Part shown: piece by piece, positions 15,706 through 25,700 of the stretch | How positions within the stretch are numbered: position 1 is the stretch's first letter | How the letters are laid out: each line of letters opens with the position of its first letter | Assembly: GCA_021839245.1 (NCBI GenBank) | Contig: JAKCBQ010000008.1 | Location: forward strand, 1 to 58,118 | Reading direction: 5' to 3' | Origin: Pseudomonadota bacterium | GTDB taxonomy: Bacteria > Pseudomonadota > Gammaproteobacteria > JAKAQQ01 | DNA length: 58,118 nucleotides | Made by a program: the position numbers and the translations under genes | Notes under the pieces: model-generated | Database searches by the model: none | What the model saw: the letters and a program-made list of their open reading frames with translations, nothing else | What the model was told of the DNA's origin: nothing

Positions 15706-16311
15706 TCAAGGAAACAGCCAGAAACGTCGCCACCCGCCCGCGGAAGTCGCTTCGAAACATTCGCGAAGGTGCAGACGCGCTTCACGACCGGTCCAGAACT
15801 CGACCCGCCGCGGGCGCAGCAGAAACCCGCCCCAGTAATCGGGCCGTGGGATCGGGCGATCACGAAACCGCTCTTCCGCGGCGGCCAGAGCTTCGTCGAG
15901 GAGACGAGGGTTATCGATTTCGCGCGACTGTTGCGAGACCCACGCTCCGAGCTGGTGAGCCCGCCGGCGGGTCGCCCAGTAGGCATCGTTCTCCGCGGCC
16001 GTGAGGCGCTCCACCGGACCGGAACAATGCATCTGCTTCCAGAGAGGAGGCCAGTAAAACGTCACCGAGGCGAGCGGGCGCTGGAGAAGGTCCCTCCCCT
16101 TGCGGCTTTCGAAGTTGGTGTAAAAACAGAGCCCGCGGCTGTCGAGCGCCTTGAGCAGCACCGTGCGGCTCGAGGGCGATCCGTCGTCTCCGACCGTGGC
16201 GAGCGTCATCGCATCGGGCTCCGGAAGCCCCGAGGTCCGAGCCTCGGCAAGAAGGTTCCGGGCACGCTGCACAACGTCCTCGGGCAGAGGAGGAGGAAGA
16301 GGGGCGTTCAT
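15706..16311 (-). CDS. pdxH: Pyridoxamine 5'-phosphate oxidase
   Basis: A 201-residue FMN enzyme making pyridoxal 5'-phosphate. Signatures are DAMTLATVGDDGSPSSRTVL (FMN-binding strand), YTNFESRKGRDL, VTFYWPPLWKQ, AHQLGAWVSQQS and VEFWTGREARLH near the C-terminus, where the R-x-H pair binds substrate. The last residues (GGWRRFWLFP) depart from the usual W-x-x-x-x-L-x-P but align in place. pdxJ lies elsewhere in this window. Confidence 0.95.
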   Translation of the reverse strand: MNAPLPPPLPEDVVQRARNLLAEARTSGLPEPDAMTLATVGDDGSPSSRTVLLKALDSRGLCFYTNFESRKGRDLLQRPLASVTFYWPPLWKQMHCSGPVERLTAAENDAYWATRRRAHQLGAWVSQQSREIDNPRLLDEALAAAEERFRDRPIPRPDYWGGFLLRPRRVEFWTGREARLHLRECFEATSAGGWRRFWLFP

Positions 16312-16551
16312 CGAAGCGGGCCTGCAAGGAGCGGCGGGCGCGTGTTAGTCTAAGCGATGGCGCTTTGTTCCGGGAGGTTTCCCCGGGACGGTGCCGCTTC
16401 CCGTCACGGGACGCGGCCCGCCACTGATGACCCTTCCGTATTGAGGCCACGCCGTGACCCTGCTGACGCCTGCAAGAACGCCCGCCGGCTCCAAGCCGCC
16501 GACCGAGCTTCCTCTCTCCGCGCCCGGCCCGACGTCCCCGCACCGCGACTC

Positions 16552-18162
16552 ATGAGCCAACACGGTCTCAAACGTGAAGCCGGCCGCTTCGGCCTGCTCT
16601 ATGCCAGCCTCTCGGGCATCATCGGCTCGGGATGGCTTCTCGGGCCACTCTACGCCGCGCAGCTTGCGGGACCCTACAGCATCCTGTCGTGGCTCCTCGG
16701 AGCGGGCGCGGTGCTTCTCCTCGCCCTCGTCTTCGCCGAGCTCGCCACGCTCGTCCCGCGCAGCGGCGCTCTCGTTCACATCAGTCACTTGAGCCACGGC
16801 GACCTCGTCGGCCGCATCTGGAGCTGGATCCTCTTCATCGCCTACGTCACCGTCCCTCCGGTCGAAGTGACCGCCGTCCTCACCTACGCGAACAACTATC
16901 TGCCCGGTCTCGTGAGCGGGAGCGGACACATCCTGACGATGCAGGGCTACGCCGCGGCCATCGTGCTCCTGGCTCTCATCGTGTGGCTCAACTTTCTGAC
17001 CATCCGCTGGGTGCTCGCCATCAACAGCACCGCCACCTGGTGGAAGATCGCCGTGGCCCTGGGAACCGTGGTTCTCCTGCTTCACTTCACCTACCACCCC
17101 GGCAACCTCCATCTCGCCCTTGGCAAACTCGACAGCGAACGCGTTCTCAAAGCCATCTCGCTCGGCGGCATCATCTTCAGTTTTCTTGGCTTCCGGCAGG
17201 CCATTGATCTCGCCGGGGAAACCCGTGATCCCAGCCGTAACATCCCCTTCGCCGCCGTCGGCTCGGTTCTTCTCGCCGCCCTCGTCTACGCCGCGCTGCA
17301 GTTCTCGTTCCTGACGGCTCTGCCGCCGTCCAGCATTCTGCACCACGGCTGGCACGGCCTCTCATTCGAGGGCTCGGCCGGACCCCTGGCGTCGCTGGCC
17401 ATCATGGGAGGAGCGGTCTGGTGGGCGGGCGTTCTCTACCTCAACGCCATTGTCGCCCCTCTCGGGACAGGCTTCATCTACACGACGACGACCTCGCGCA
17501 TCATCATGGCCGCCGGAGAATCCGGAGACGCCCCTGCGGGCATGGCGTCCATCAGTCGGCGGGGTGTGCCGTGGACGGCGCTTCTCCTCACCTTTGTGGT
17601 CGGAGTCATTTTCCTCGTTCCGTTCCCGTCCTGGCAAAAGCTCGTCTCGGTCATTTCCTCGGCCACCGTGCTCTCCTACGGCATTGGGCCGATCGTGCTC
17701 CTCCAGCTCCGCCTGCGAATCCCCGCGCACGAGCGCCCGTTCCGTCTCCGGCGAGCCTGGATCATCGCCCCCGCCGCCTTCATCGTCTCCAACTGGATCA
17801 TTTACTGGACGGGACTCAAAACCTCCGACTACGTCTTCGGCATCCTGCTTCTCACGCTGGCGGGCTATCTGGGGTTGCGGGCCTGGCGGCGCCACGGCGC
17901 CGCACGCGCAACCCTTCACACCCGCCACGCGTGGTGGCTCCTGCCCTACTTCGGGGGGTTGTGGCTGATCCAGGTGTTCGGTCCCCACTCCCTCGGCGGA
18001 AACGGTGCCATGACCTTCCTGGAAGGCAACGCGGCCGTTGCTCTTCTGAGCCTCGTCGTCCTGGCACTGGCCCTCTTCTGCGGGCGTTCTTCGGGCGCCA
18101 TCGAAGAGACGCTCGCGGCCTTCCAGGGCATCGAGCGCACCCCACCGCTGTCGTCGCCCTGA
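16552..18162 (+). CDS. APC-superfamily amino acid permease
   Basis: A 536-residue protein with about 12-14 hydrophobic spans. The first carries the substrate-binding motif (ASLSGIIGSGWLLGPLYAAQ) and span 6 has GGIIFSFLGFRQAIDLAGET, both typical of APC amino acid transporters and antiporters. ATG 16552 is chosen because upstream codons lack transporter character; no good ribosome-binding site is visible. It is transcribed alone and convergent with the OmpA-type gene. The substrate is unknown. Confidence 0.85.
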   Translation: MSQHGLKREAGRFGLLYASLSGIIGSGWLLGPLYAAQLAGPYSILSWLLGAGAVLLLALVFAELATLVPRSGALVHISHLSHGDLVGRIWSWILFIAYVTVPPVEVTAVLTYANNYLPGLVSGSGHILTMQGYAAAIVLLALIVWLNFLTIRWVLAINSTATWWKIAVALGTVVLLLHFTYHPGNLHLALGKLDSERVLKAISLGGIIFSFLGFRQAIDLAGETRDPSRNIPFAAVGSVLLAALVYAALQFSFLTALPPSSILHHGWHGLSFEGSAGPLASLAIMGGAVWWAGVLYLNAIVAPLGTGFIYTTTTSRIIMAAGESGDAPAGMASISRRGVPWTALLLTFVVGVIFLVPFPSWQKLVSVISSATVLSYGIGPIVLLQLRLRIPAHERPFRLRRAWIIAPAAFIVSNWIIYWTGLKTSDYVFGILLLTLAGYLGLRAWRRHGAARATLHTRHAWWLLPYFGGLWLIQVFGPHSLGGNGAMTFLEGNAAVALLSLVVLALALFCGRSSGAIEETLAAFQGIERTPPLSSP

Positions 18163-18416
18163 AGCTTCGTCCGGCGAACCCGAGCAGGACCACGGTCGTT
18201 TTGAATCCCGGTGTGATGACGGCACGGAGGGTCGCGCCCGCTGAAAGTCGCGGGAGCCAGCGCACGTGCGGGAAGAATCCGCACGCAACTCCAGGCAGAC
18301 AGAAAAAACGAACGGGGACGAAAGAAAGCGTCGAACCCTTTCGCCGTCGACACCCTGTCTTTCCGACCCGCCCCCTCCGCGTCCGTGCGAAGGGGGAAGG
18401 GCCGCACAGCAGACTT

Positions 18417-19067
18417 TTATTGGCCGCAGCTACGACGCATGAGCCGCTTGTGAATCCGCGCGCTCCACGACGCGCTCACTTGGCTGGCCAGACTGTGCGG
18501 AATGCCGACCGTGCAGCCGAACGGCGCGTGGGAGGTGTAAACGATGTCGACACGACGGTTCACCGTCCAGTCTTTGGGGTTGTTGCCGTTCGCAATCGGG
18601 CGCTCTTTGCCGTAGCTCACAATGCTGATCTGAGAGGGACTGGCCCCGAGCATCTCAAGGAGATGCGCCACCGCGTGCGCGCGGCGCTCCCCAAGCGCCA
18701 GGTTGTAACCGACGGTGCCGCGCGCGTCGCAGTTGCCTTCGAGAAGGACCCGGGCGGAGCGGTGGGCAAAGAGATATTTGGCCTGCGCGCGCAGCAGGGG
18801 CTCGTAGCGGCCGTGAACGTAGGCACGGTTGAAATCAAAATACACGTTGCGGTGAGCAAGAAGCGGATGGGCTTTGATCCAACGCGCAAGAGCCAACGCA
18901 CGCTTTTGGGCGGCCGTGAGGGGAGCGGGCTTGGAGCGGGGCGCGAACGAGAGAGGCGTCGTGCTCGATGAGGCGGACGGCGCGACACTCGGTCGTGTCT
19001 TCTGGCTGGCGCAACCGGCGAGCGCGAGGAGGCTCAGACCGGCGACGAGAACGCAGGTACGTTTCAT
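18417..19067 (-). CDS. OmpA-domain lipoprotein (Pal-like) with C-terminal extension
   Basis: A 216-residue lipoprotein: signal peptide with lipobox LALAGC (Cys19), then an OmpA-type peptidoglycan-binding domain (VYFDFNRAYVHGRYEPLLRA, LLEGNCDARGTVGYNLALGE, ISIVSYGKERPI, NRRVDIVY). About 40 residues follow the domain (FGCTVGIPHSLASQV onward), unlike canonical Pal. AAGGAG lies 8 bases before ATG 19067. No tol genes are adjacent, so it may be an additional OmpA-type lipoprotein anchoring the outer membrane. Confidence 0.88.
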   Translation of the reverse strand: MKRTCVLVAGLSLLALAGCASQKTRPSVAPSASSSTTPLSFAPRSKPAPLTAAQKRALALARWIKAHPLLAHRNVYFDFNRAYVHGRYEPLLRAQAKYLFAHRSARVLLEGNCDARGTVGYNLALGERRAHAVAHLLEMLGASPSQISIVSYGKERPIANGNNPKDWTVNRRVDIVYTSHAPFGCTVGIPHSLASQVSASWSARIHKRLMRRSCGQ

Positions 19068-19173
19068 GGGGATGACTCCTTAGGGTGGGGCTGCTGTGCG
19101 GGGGATCGCCCGCCGCGGGCAGGCCTGGGGAGAGAACGAGCCGGAATCCGGTTCGTGAGCATGGCCATGGGTC

Positions 19174-19202
19174 ATTATACGGCTTAGAATCGGTCTCAGG
19201 AA
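19174..19202 (-). promoter_or_regulatory. Promoter of the OmpA-type lipoprotein gene
   Basis: The complement of 19174-19179 is a perfect TATAAT about 107 bases before the start codon. The corresponding -35 (complement of 19197-19202, TTCCTG) is weak. Confidence 0.4.
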
Positions 19203-19318
19203 ATACGCCTCCGGGCCGACATCAAGATGTGTCGGGGGGAGCAAGAGGAGGCTTTAGACAACCCCTTCAACACCGAGTTCCTTCTCGTTCGACCACGCCT
19301 GCGGCAAGCTTTTGTACC

Positions 19319-19348
19319 TTGAAGATTCGGGGTGCAATCGGGTATAAA
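19319..19348 (+). promoter_or_regulatory. Promoter of the tricorn protease gene
   Basis: TTGAAG (19319-19324) and TATAAA (19343-19348) with an 18-base spacer lie about 32 bases before the ATG at 19381, giving a short leader. Confidence 0.5.
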
Positions 19349-19380
19349 GACCGCTCCATCCGCGTCTGTGACCCGCTCCC

Positions 19381-22300
19381 ATGACGAAGCATCGCCCGCT
19401 CGAGCGCGCCTTGGTGTTGTGTGCACTCATGCTCCTCGCCGCCCCCGTCTCGGCCAAGGGGTTCCCCGACAACGTCCTCATCCGTTACCCCACGGTGCAC
19501 GGCCGAACGATTGTCTTCGAAGCCGGCGGGAACCTTTGGAGCGTGGGGCTTCAGGGCGGCACGGCCCGTCGCCTCACGGCCGACGCCGGTTACGACTCGA
19601 ACCCGCGCTTCTCGCCGAACGGTCGGTGGATCGCGTTCACCGGCTGGTACGCCGGCAACAGCGATGTCTACGTGATGCCCGCCCAGGGGGGCTACGCCCG
19701 CCGCCTCACCTACCGTTCGTACAACCTGGGGCCGCACGCCGCCGCGCGCGACAACATCGTGGTCGGCTGGACGCCGAACGGACGGGATGTCATCTTCCTG
19801 TCGCGACGGGGAAGTTTCAGCCCCGAGTTCTGGCGGGCGTACGAGGTTCCGCTCCGCGGGGGGCCCGCGCGGGCTCTTCCACTCCCCTGGACGGGGCTTC
19901 TCTCTTTGAGCCCGCATGGGCAGCGTGTCGCCTACAACAAACTCCTGCGCACACAGAGCTTTCACCGCAAGGACTACTGGGGCGGCTGGGCCCAGAAGAT
20001 CTGGATCTACAACTTCCGGACACGGCGTATCCGCACGGTGACCACGTGGAAGGGCACGAGCACGTTTCCCATGTGGGCCGGGGGGCGGATCTTCTTCGCC
20101 TCCGACGACGACGCGGGCGGGATCCTCAATCTCTGGTCCTACAACCTGCGGACGAGCGCCTTCCATCAACTCACCCATTTCCGCACCTACGACGTCGACT
20201 GGCCCAGCTACGGAAGCGGGCGGATCGTCTTTCAGGACGGAGGGATTCTCTACGTCTACAACACCCGCACCCACCGGCTGCGTGCGGTTCGCGTCCGCGT
20301 TCCGCTCGACGGAACGCTCACCCGCAGCTACGAATTCGCCGCCAAGAAACTCGTCACCAGCGTCGGCCTCTCGCCCAACGGCCAAGTGGCCCTCTTTTCC
20401 GCACGCGGCAACGTCTTTACGGTTCCGGTCCTGCACGGAAGCCCGCGCAATCTGACGCCCACGTCGCGGGCCTCCGACACCGACGCCACCTGGTCGCCCA
20501 ACGGGCACCGGATCGCTTTCATCACCGATCGGACCGGGCACAACGAACTCGCCGTGCAGAACGTGACCACGCGGAAGATCACCGTCCTCACGCATCTTCG
20601 TGAAGAGCACCTCACCGACCCGAAGTGGTCGCCGAACGGTCGGCTCATCGCCTTCGCCTCGAGCGACCGCTCTCTTTGGGTCTACGACCTCCGCAGCCAC
20701 CGGCTCGAGCGTGTCGCGCAGGACCACTACAACTGGATGCACGGCTACAGCTTTGCCCCCGACTCGCACTGGCTCGCCTACAGCCGCACGGGACGCAACC
20801 AGATCATGGCGCTCTGGCTGTACAACCTCGAGACGCACCGGCGGATCCGCATCAGCCGCGGCCTCTACAACGACACCTTGCCCACCTTCGACCCGGCGGG
20901 CCGCTATCTCTACTTTGTCTCGAGCCGTCATCCGAACCCCGTGCTGAGCGCGACGGGGGACAACTTCGCCCAGGTCAATCCCGACGGGATTTACGTGACC
21001 ACGCTGCGGGCCGACGAGCCCTCGCCGCTCGCGCCCCGCTGGTCCCGGCCGACGAACCCGACCCCCAAGCCCTCCACGAAAAAGCCCCATCCGAAGAAGC
21101 CCGCCCATCCTCTCGACATCCAGGTGCGCGGCATGATCGCGCGAGCGGTGGCGCTCCCCATCCTCCCGGCGAACATCGTCGAACTCGCCGCGCGCGCCGG
21201 GTCTCTTTACTACGAGACCACCCCCATCCCGACCGTGGGCGGGCCCTTGCCCGGGACGGCCCCGATGATCTGGCGCTACTCCCTCGCCCACCGCAGGGCC
21301 ACACCGTGGTTGGTCGGCGCCACGGCCTTCACCCTGAGCGCCAATCGCCAGGTTCTTCTCTACATGGAGCGGGGACACTACTTCACCGTGGGGGCGCTTC
21401 CCCACCCCCAGAAACCCCATCGGATCGTCCTGGCGCACATGATCATGCGCGTCAACCCCCGCGCCGAGTGGCGGACGATTTTCTGGTCGGCGTGGCGCCA
21501 CGTCCACGATTACTTTGTCAACCCCACGTTCAACGGACGGAACTGGAAGGCGATCGGTGCGCGTTACGCACGCCTCCTTCCGCTCGTCGCTTCACGTGAG
21601 GATCTCAATGATCTCATCGGCAACATGATCGGCTCCCTCGACGAGTCCCACATGTATGTCTTTGGTGGCGACATGGGGTACCACACGCCGTTTGTGGCCA
21701 CGGGGCTTCTCGGCGCGAAGCTCCGCCCGGAACACGGCCGCTACCGGATCGTGCGCATCTACCACGGCAACAACACGATGCGGCACTACGACGCTCCCCT
21801 CGCCCAGCCGGGGCTCAAGGCGCACAACGGCGATTACCTCATCGCCGTCAACCACCATCCGCTCACGACGCGCACGAGCCCGTACGTTCACCTCGAAGAC
21901 ACGCTCGGCACGACCGTCACGCTCACCCTCTCCACCCATCCCTCCGGACGTGACTCCTGGGACATCCGGGTCCGGCCCATCGCCAACGACCGGCGCCTCC
22001 TCCTCCTCCACTGGATCCGCCACAACCGGCGTCTCGTCGCCCGTCTTTCCCACGGAGAGATCGGTTATGTCTACCTCGGAGACATGGAGACTCTCGGCCT
22101 CGACGAGTTCATCCGTGAGTTCTACTCACAACTGCGCAAACCCGCCCTGATCATCGACGAACGCTGGAACACCGGGGGATTCATCGACGACATGCTCTTC
22201 GATCGTCTGACCCAGAAACTCATCGGCATGTTCGTCGACCGCCAGCGCGGAGCGACGACCGTGCCGGGCGATGTCTACCCCGGCTATCTCGCGGCCATCG

Positions 22301-22695
22301 TCAACCACGGATCGGCCTCGGACGGTGACATCTTCGCCTACGAGTTCGAAAAGTACCATCTCGGACCGGTGATCGGAAGCCGCACCTGGGGCGGAGTGCG
22401 CGGCTACTTCGCGCCCTTCCGCTTGCGCGACGGCGGCGGGCTCGTCGTCTCGGAGATCGCACTTTACAACCGGCACAGCCACTGGACGGTCGAAAACTAC
22501 GGGGTCGTCCCCACGATGCCCGTGCACGACGAACCCGGGCCGATGAGCGAGGGGCACGACGCACAGCTCCTCACGGCGGTCCGTGTCCTCATGCATGAAC
22601 TCGCCGCTCATCCGCGCCCGCTTCCCCCGCCGCCGCCGTGGGAACCGGCCTACCCGCCCGTGGGACGTTTCCACGCCCCGGTCGGCCATCCTTGA
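19381..22695 (+). CDS. Tricorn protease homologue with signal peptide (S41 family)
   Basis: A 1104-residue protein. A signal peptide (to about 25, AAPVSAKG) sends it to the periplasm. Residues about 30-320 and 330-560 carry TolB/WD-type repeats (TADAGYDSNPRFSPNGRWIA, ATWSPNGHRIAFITDRTGHN), the two propellers of tricorn. Then come a core domain (WRTIFWSAWRHVHDYFVNP), LDESHMYVFGGD with catalytic His757, a PDZ-like part and the S41 catalytic part: NHGSASDGDIFAYEF with Ser980 as nucleophile and GSRTWGGVRGYF. It degrades peptides. Archaeal tricorn is cytosolic, so secretion is noteworthy. It lies alone before mfd. Confidence 0.95.
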   Translation: MTKHRPLERALVLCALMLLAAPVSAKGFPDNVLIRYPTVHGRTIVFEAGGNLWSVGLQGGTARRLTADAGYDSNPRFSPNGRWIAFTGWYAGNSDVYVMPAQGGYARRLTYRSYNLGPHAAARDNIVVGWTPNGRDVIFLSRRGSFSPEFWRAYEVPLRGGPARALPLPWTGLLSLSPHGQRVAYNKLLRTQSFHRKDYWGGWAQKIWIYNFRTRRIRTVTTWKGTSTFPMWAGGRIFFASDDDAGGILNLWSYNLRTSAFHQLTHFRTYDVDWPSYGSGRIVFQDGGILYVYNTRTHRLRAVRVRVPLDGTLTRSYEFAAKKLVTSVGLSPNGQVALFSARGNVFTVPVLHGSPRNLTPTSRASDTDATWSPNGHRIAFITDRTGHNELAVQNVTTRKITVLTHLREEHLTDPKWSPNGRLIAFASSDRSLWVYDLRSHRLERVAQDHYNWMHGYSFAPDSHWLAYSRTGRNQIMALWLYNLETHRRIRISRGLYNDTLPTFDPAGRYLYFVSSRHPNPVLSATGDNFAQVNPDGIYVTTLRADEPSPLAPRWSRPTNPTPKPSTKKPHPKKPAHPLDIQVRGMIARAVALPILPANIVELAARAGSLYYETTPIPTVGGPLPGTAPMIWRYSLAHRRATPWLVGATAFTLSANRQVLLYMERGHYFTVGALPHPQKPHRIVLAHMIMRVNPRAEWRTIFWSAWRHVHDYFVNPTFNGRNWKAIGARYARLLPLVASREDLNDLIGNMIGSLDESHMYVFGGDMGYHTPFVATGLLGAKLRPEHGRYRIVRIYHGNNTMRHYDAPLAQPGLKAHNGDYLIAVNHHPLTTRTSPYVHLEDTLGTTVTLTLSTHPSGRDSWDIRVRPIANDRRLLLLHWIRHNRRLVARLSHGEIGYVYLGDMETLGLDEFIREFYSQLRKPALIIDERWNTGGFIDDMLFDRLTQKLIGMFVDRQRGATTVPGDVYPGYLAAIVNHGSASDGDIFAYEFEKYHLGPVIGSRTWGGVRGYFAPFRLRDGGGLVVSEIALYNRHSHWTVENYGVVPTMPVHDEPGPMSEGHDAQLLTAVRVLMHELAAHPRPLPPPPPWEPAYPPVGRFHAPVGHP

Positions 22696-22729
22696 CGGCG
22701 GGGGGATCTGTGGGGCGTCCGAGACACGG

Positions 22730-25700
22730 ATGGCTTTGACCGACGAGACGCTGACCGACATTCCGCCCCGGGGCGCAAAACCCGGGGCGGGCGCCGGGGC
22801 TCGGACGCCCCCTCCGCTGCTTCCTTCTCTTCCTCCGCTGGACCTCGAGCCCGGGGCACGGTCGATCTGGACAGGAGCGTACAGCCCCGTGGGCACCTTC
22901 GTCCTCGCGGCGCTCGCGGCCCGCACGGGGCGCCCCGTGGCCGCCGTGGCGGCGAGCGACGGCGACGCGCGGCAATGCGCGGCCGTGGCCGCCGAACTCC
23001 TGGCCCCGCTGGGAGTCCCGGTCCACCGCTTCCCCGGGCGGGAAATCCTCCCGTACGACCAGTACTCGCCTCCGCCGGATCTCGTGGCCGAACGGCTGGC
23101 GCATCTCGTCCGCCTTCCGGACGCGACGAGCGCCCTTCTCGTCGTCGACGCGCCCACGCTCAGCGAACGCCTTCCGCCTCCCGAGCACGTCGTGCGCGAG
23201 GCCATCGTTCTCGATGTCGGGCAAACGGTCCCGCGCGAGACCCTGCGCCGGCGTCTCGTCGGCGGGGGCTATCGCCTCGTCCCCCAGGTCGAGGAACCCG
23301 GTGAGATCGCCGTCCGCGGCGGGGTCCTCGACCTCTTCCCCATGAGCGAGGCGCGCCCCCTGCGGGTGGAGTTTCTCGACGACACCGTCGTATCGCTTCG
23401 TCGTTTCGAGCCCGACGCCCAGCGTTCGACGACCGAGAAGGTCGAGCACGTCCGGATCCTGCCCGCCCGCGAATACCCCCTCGATGAGGAAGCCCGCGAG
23501 CGATTCCGCCGCGGCTTCCGCGCCCGCGTCGAGGGAGCGGCCGAGCTCCGCGGTCTCTATCGGCGCCTCGAGGACGGCGATCCTCCGGAGGGGCTCGAGG
23601 CCTACCTCACGCTCTTCTTCGCCACCACGGCTCATCTCTTCGATTACCTCCCCACGCCCCCGCTTCTCTGCTGGCTTCCGGGCGCACGCGAGGCTCTCGA
23701 CGAGCACCTGAGGAGCGTCGCCGGACATTACGAACGGCACCGCGGGAATTACGACCGCCCGCCGCTCCCGCCGGAGGAGGCGGTCTGGACCGCCCCGGCA
23801 CTCAAGGAGAAGTTCCGCTCTCTGCCCACACTCGAGCTCCGTGCCGACCCCGCGGACGGCCACGTGGACCTCGGCGGACGACCCTGGCCGGAAGAGATCC
23901 CTGCGGGTGACGAGGCCAGAACGGCCGAGGCGGTGGCGTCCTGGGTCGAGCGCGGGGGGAGCGTGATCGTCGCCGGACACGCCCCGCTCCGCGCGATTCT
24001 TCTCCGCCGGATGCTCGAACGACGGGACCCGCCGCCACCGCTCGAGGAGGAGACGTCGTGGGCCTCGATCGCACCGGCCGCCGGACACGTGGTCTTCACA
24101 CACGCGCCGCTCCACCAAAGCGCGGTCTGGGGAACGCGTCTTCTCCTCAGTCTCGAGACCGGAGGGGAAAGTCCGGGCGCGGCGCACGAAACGCGCGAGG
24201 GACGACGAAGCCGCGACTTCAGCGCCCTTCTGCGCGACCTCACCGATCTTCGGCTGGGCACGCCCGTGGTCCACGAAGATCACGGGGTGGGCCGTTACCG
24301 CGGACTCCTCCGTCTCGAGGTCGACGGCGTCGCGCAGGAATTCCTGCTCCTCGAATATTTGGGGGGCGATCGTCTTTACGTCCCGGTCACGCATCTCGAT
24401 CGGATCAGCCGCTACGCGGCGGGCGGCGAGGGGGAGGCCCCCTGGCATCGGCTGGGCGGTCGCGATTGGGAACGTCTCCGTCGGCGCAGCGAAAAACGCA
24501 TCCACGACGTGGCCGCCGAGCTCCTCGCGCTCGAGGCCCGCCGACGCACCGCCCACGCGCCGATCTTGAGGACGGAAGGCACCGACTACGAACGCTTTGC
24601 GGCCGCCTTTCCCTACGTGCTGACCGACGACCAGGAGACCGTTCTCCAAGCCACGCTCGCGGACCTTGCGCGCCCGCGGCCGATGAACCGCCTTCTCTGC
24701 GGTGACGTCGGTTTCGGCAAGACCGAGGTGGCGCTCCGCGCGGCCTATGTCGCGGCCGCCTGCGGCGGACAAACGGTGGTGCTCGCGCCGACGACGCTCC
24801 TCGCGCGCCAACACCACGAGACTTTCCTCGAGCGCTGCACCCCGTTCGGGATTCGCGTCGGGCTCCTCTCGCGTCTGCGCGGCGAGCACGAGCGGGCGGA
24901 AACCCGCGCGGCGTTCTCGGCGGGCGACATCGACATCCTGATCGCCACCCACGCGGTGCTGAGCGGTGATCTTCGTCCGCCGCGTCTCGCGCTTCTCGTC
25001 ATCGACGAAGAGCAGCAGTTCGGCGTGCGCCAAAAAGAAGCGCTCCGCCGCCTCAAGGCCGAGGTGCACACGTTGCTCCTCACCGCCACCCCGATCCCGC
25101 GCACCCTCCACATGGCGCTCGGCGGGCTCGTCGATCTCTCGCTCCTCGCCACCCCGCCGCCGGGGCGTCTCGCCGTCGTCACCAGCCTGGGCCTTTGGGA
25201 CGAAGAGCTTCTCGGCGAGGCCCTCGAACGGGAACACCGGCGCGGAGGCCAGGTCTACGTCGTGCACCCCACCATCGAAGGCATCGACGCCCTCGCCCGC
25301 CGGATCCAGACCCTCGCCCCGGGACTCGAAGTCCGCACGGCCCACGGAGGGATGCCGGTCCGCCGTCTCGAAACGACCATGGAGGATTTCTACCACGGCC
25401 GCTTCCCGATTCTGGTCTCGACCAAGATCGTCGGGCACGGGCTCGACATCCCGAACGCCAACACCCTCATCGTGAACAACGCGCACCGCTTTGGGCTGGG
25501 CGAGCTTCACCAGCTCCGTGGACGGGTCGGCCGCTCGCGGCACCGGGCCTTTGCCTATCTCGTGGTGCCCACACTCGGCGGTCTCCCGAGCGAGGCACGC
25601 ACGAGGCTCGAGGCTCTGACGAACCACCAGGATCCCGGGGCGGGGTTTCTTCTCGCCGTGCAGGATCTCGAGATCCGCGGCGCGGGCCGTCTCCTGGGCG

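Noticed and set aside
16345-17355. A 336-codon minus-strand frame over the permease start
   Set aside because: Hydrophilic shadow of a membrane protein gene; the permease motifs on the plus strand are unambiguous.
19267-21507. A 746-codon open frame antisense to the tricorn gene
   Set aside because: Compositional shadow; it lacks recognisable motifs and crosses the promoter of the real gene.
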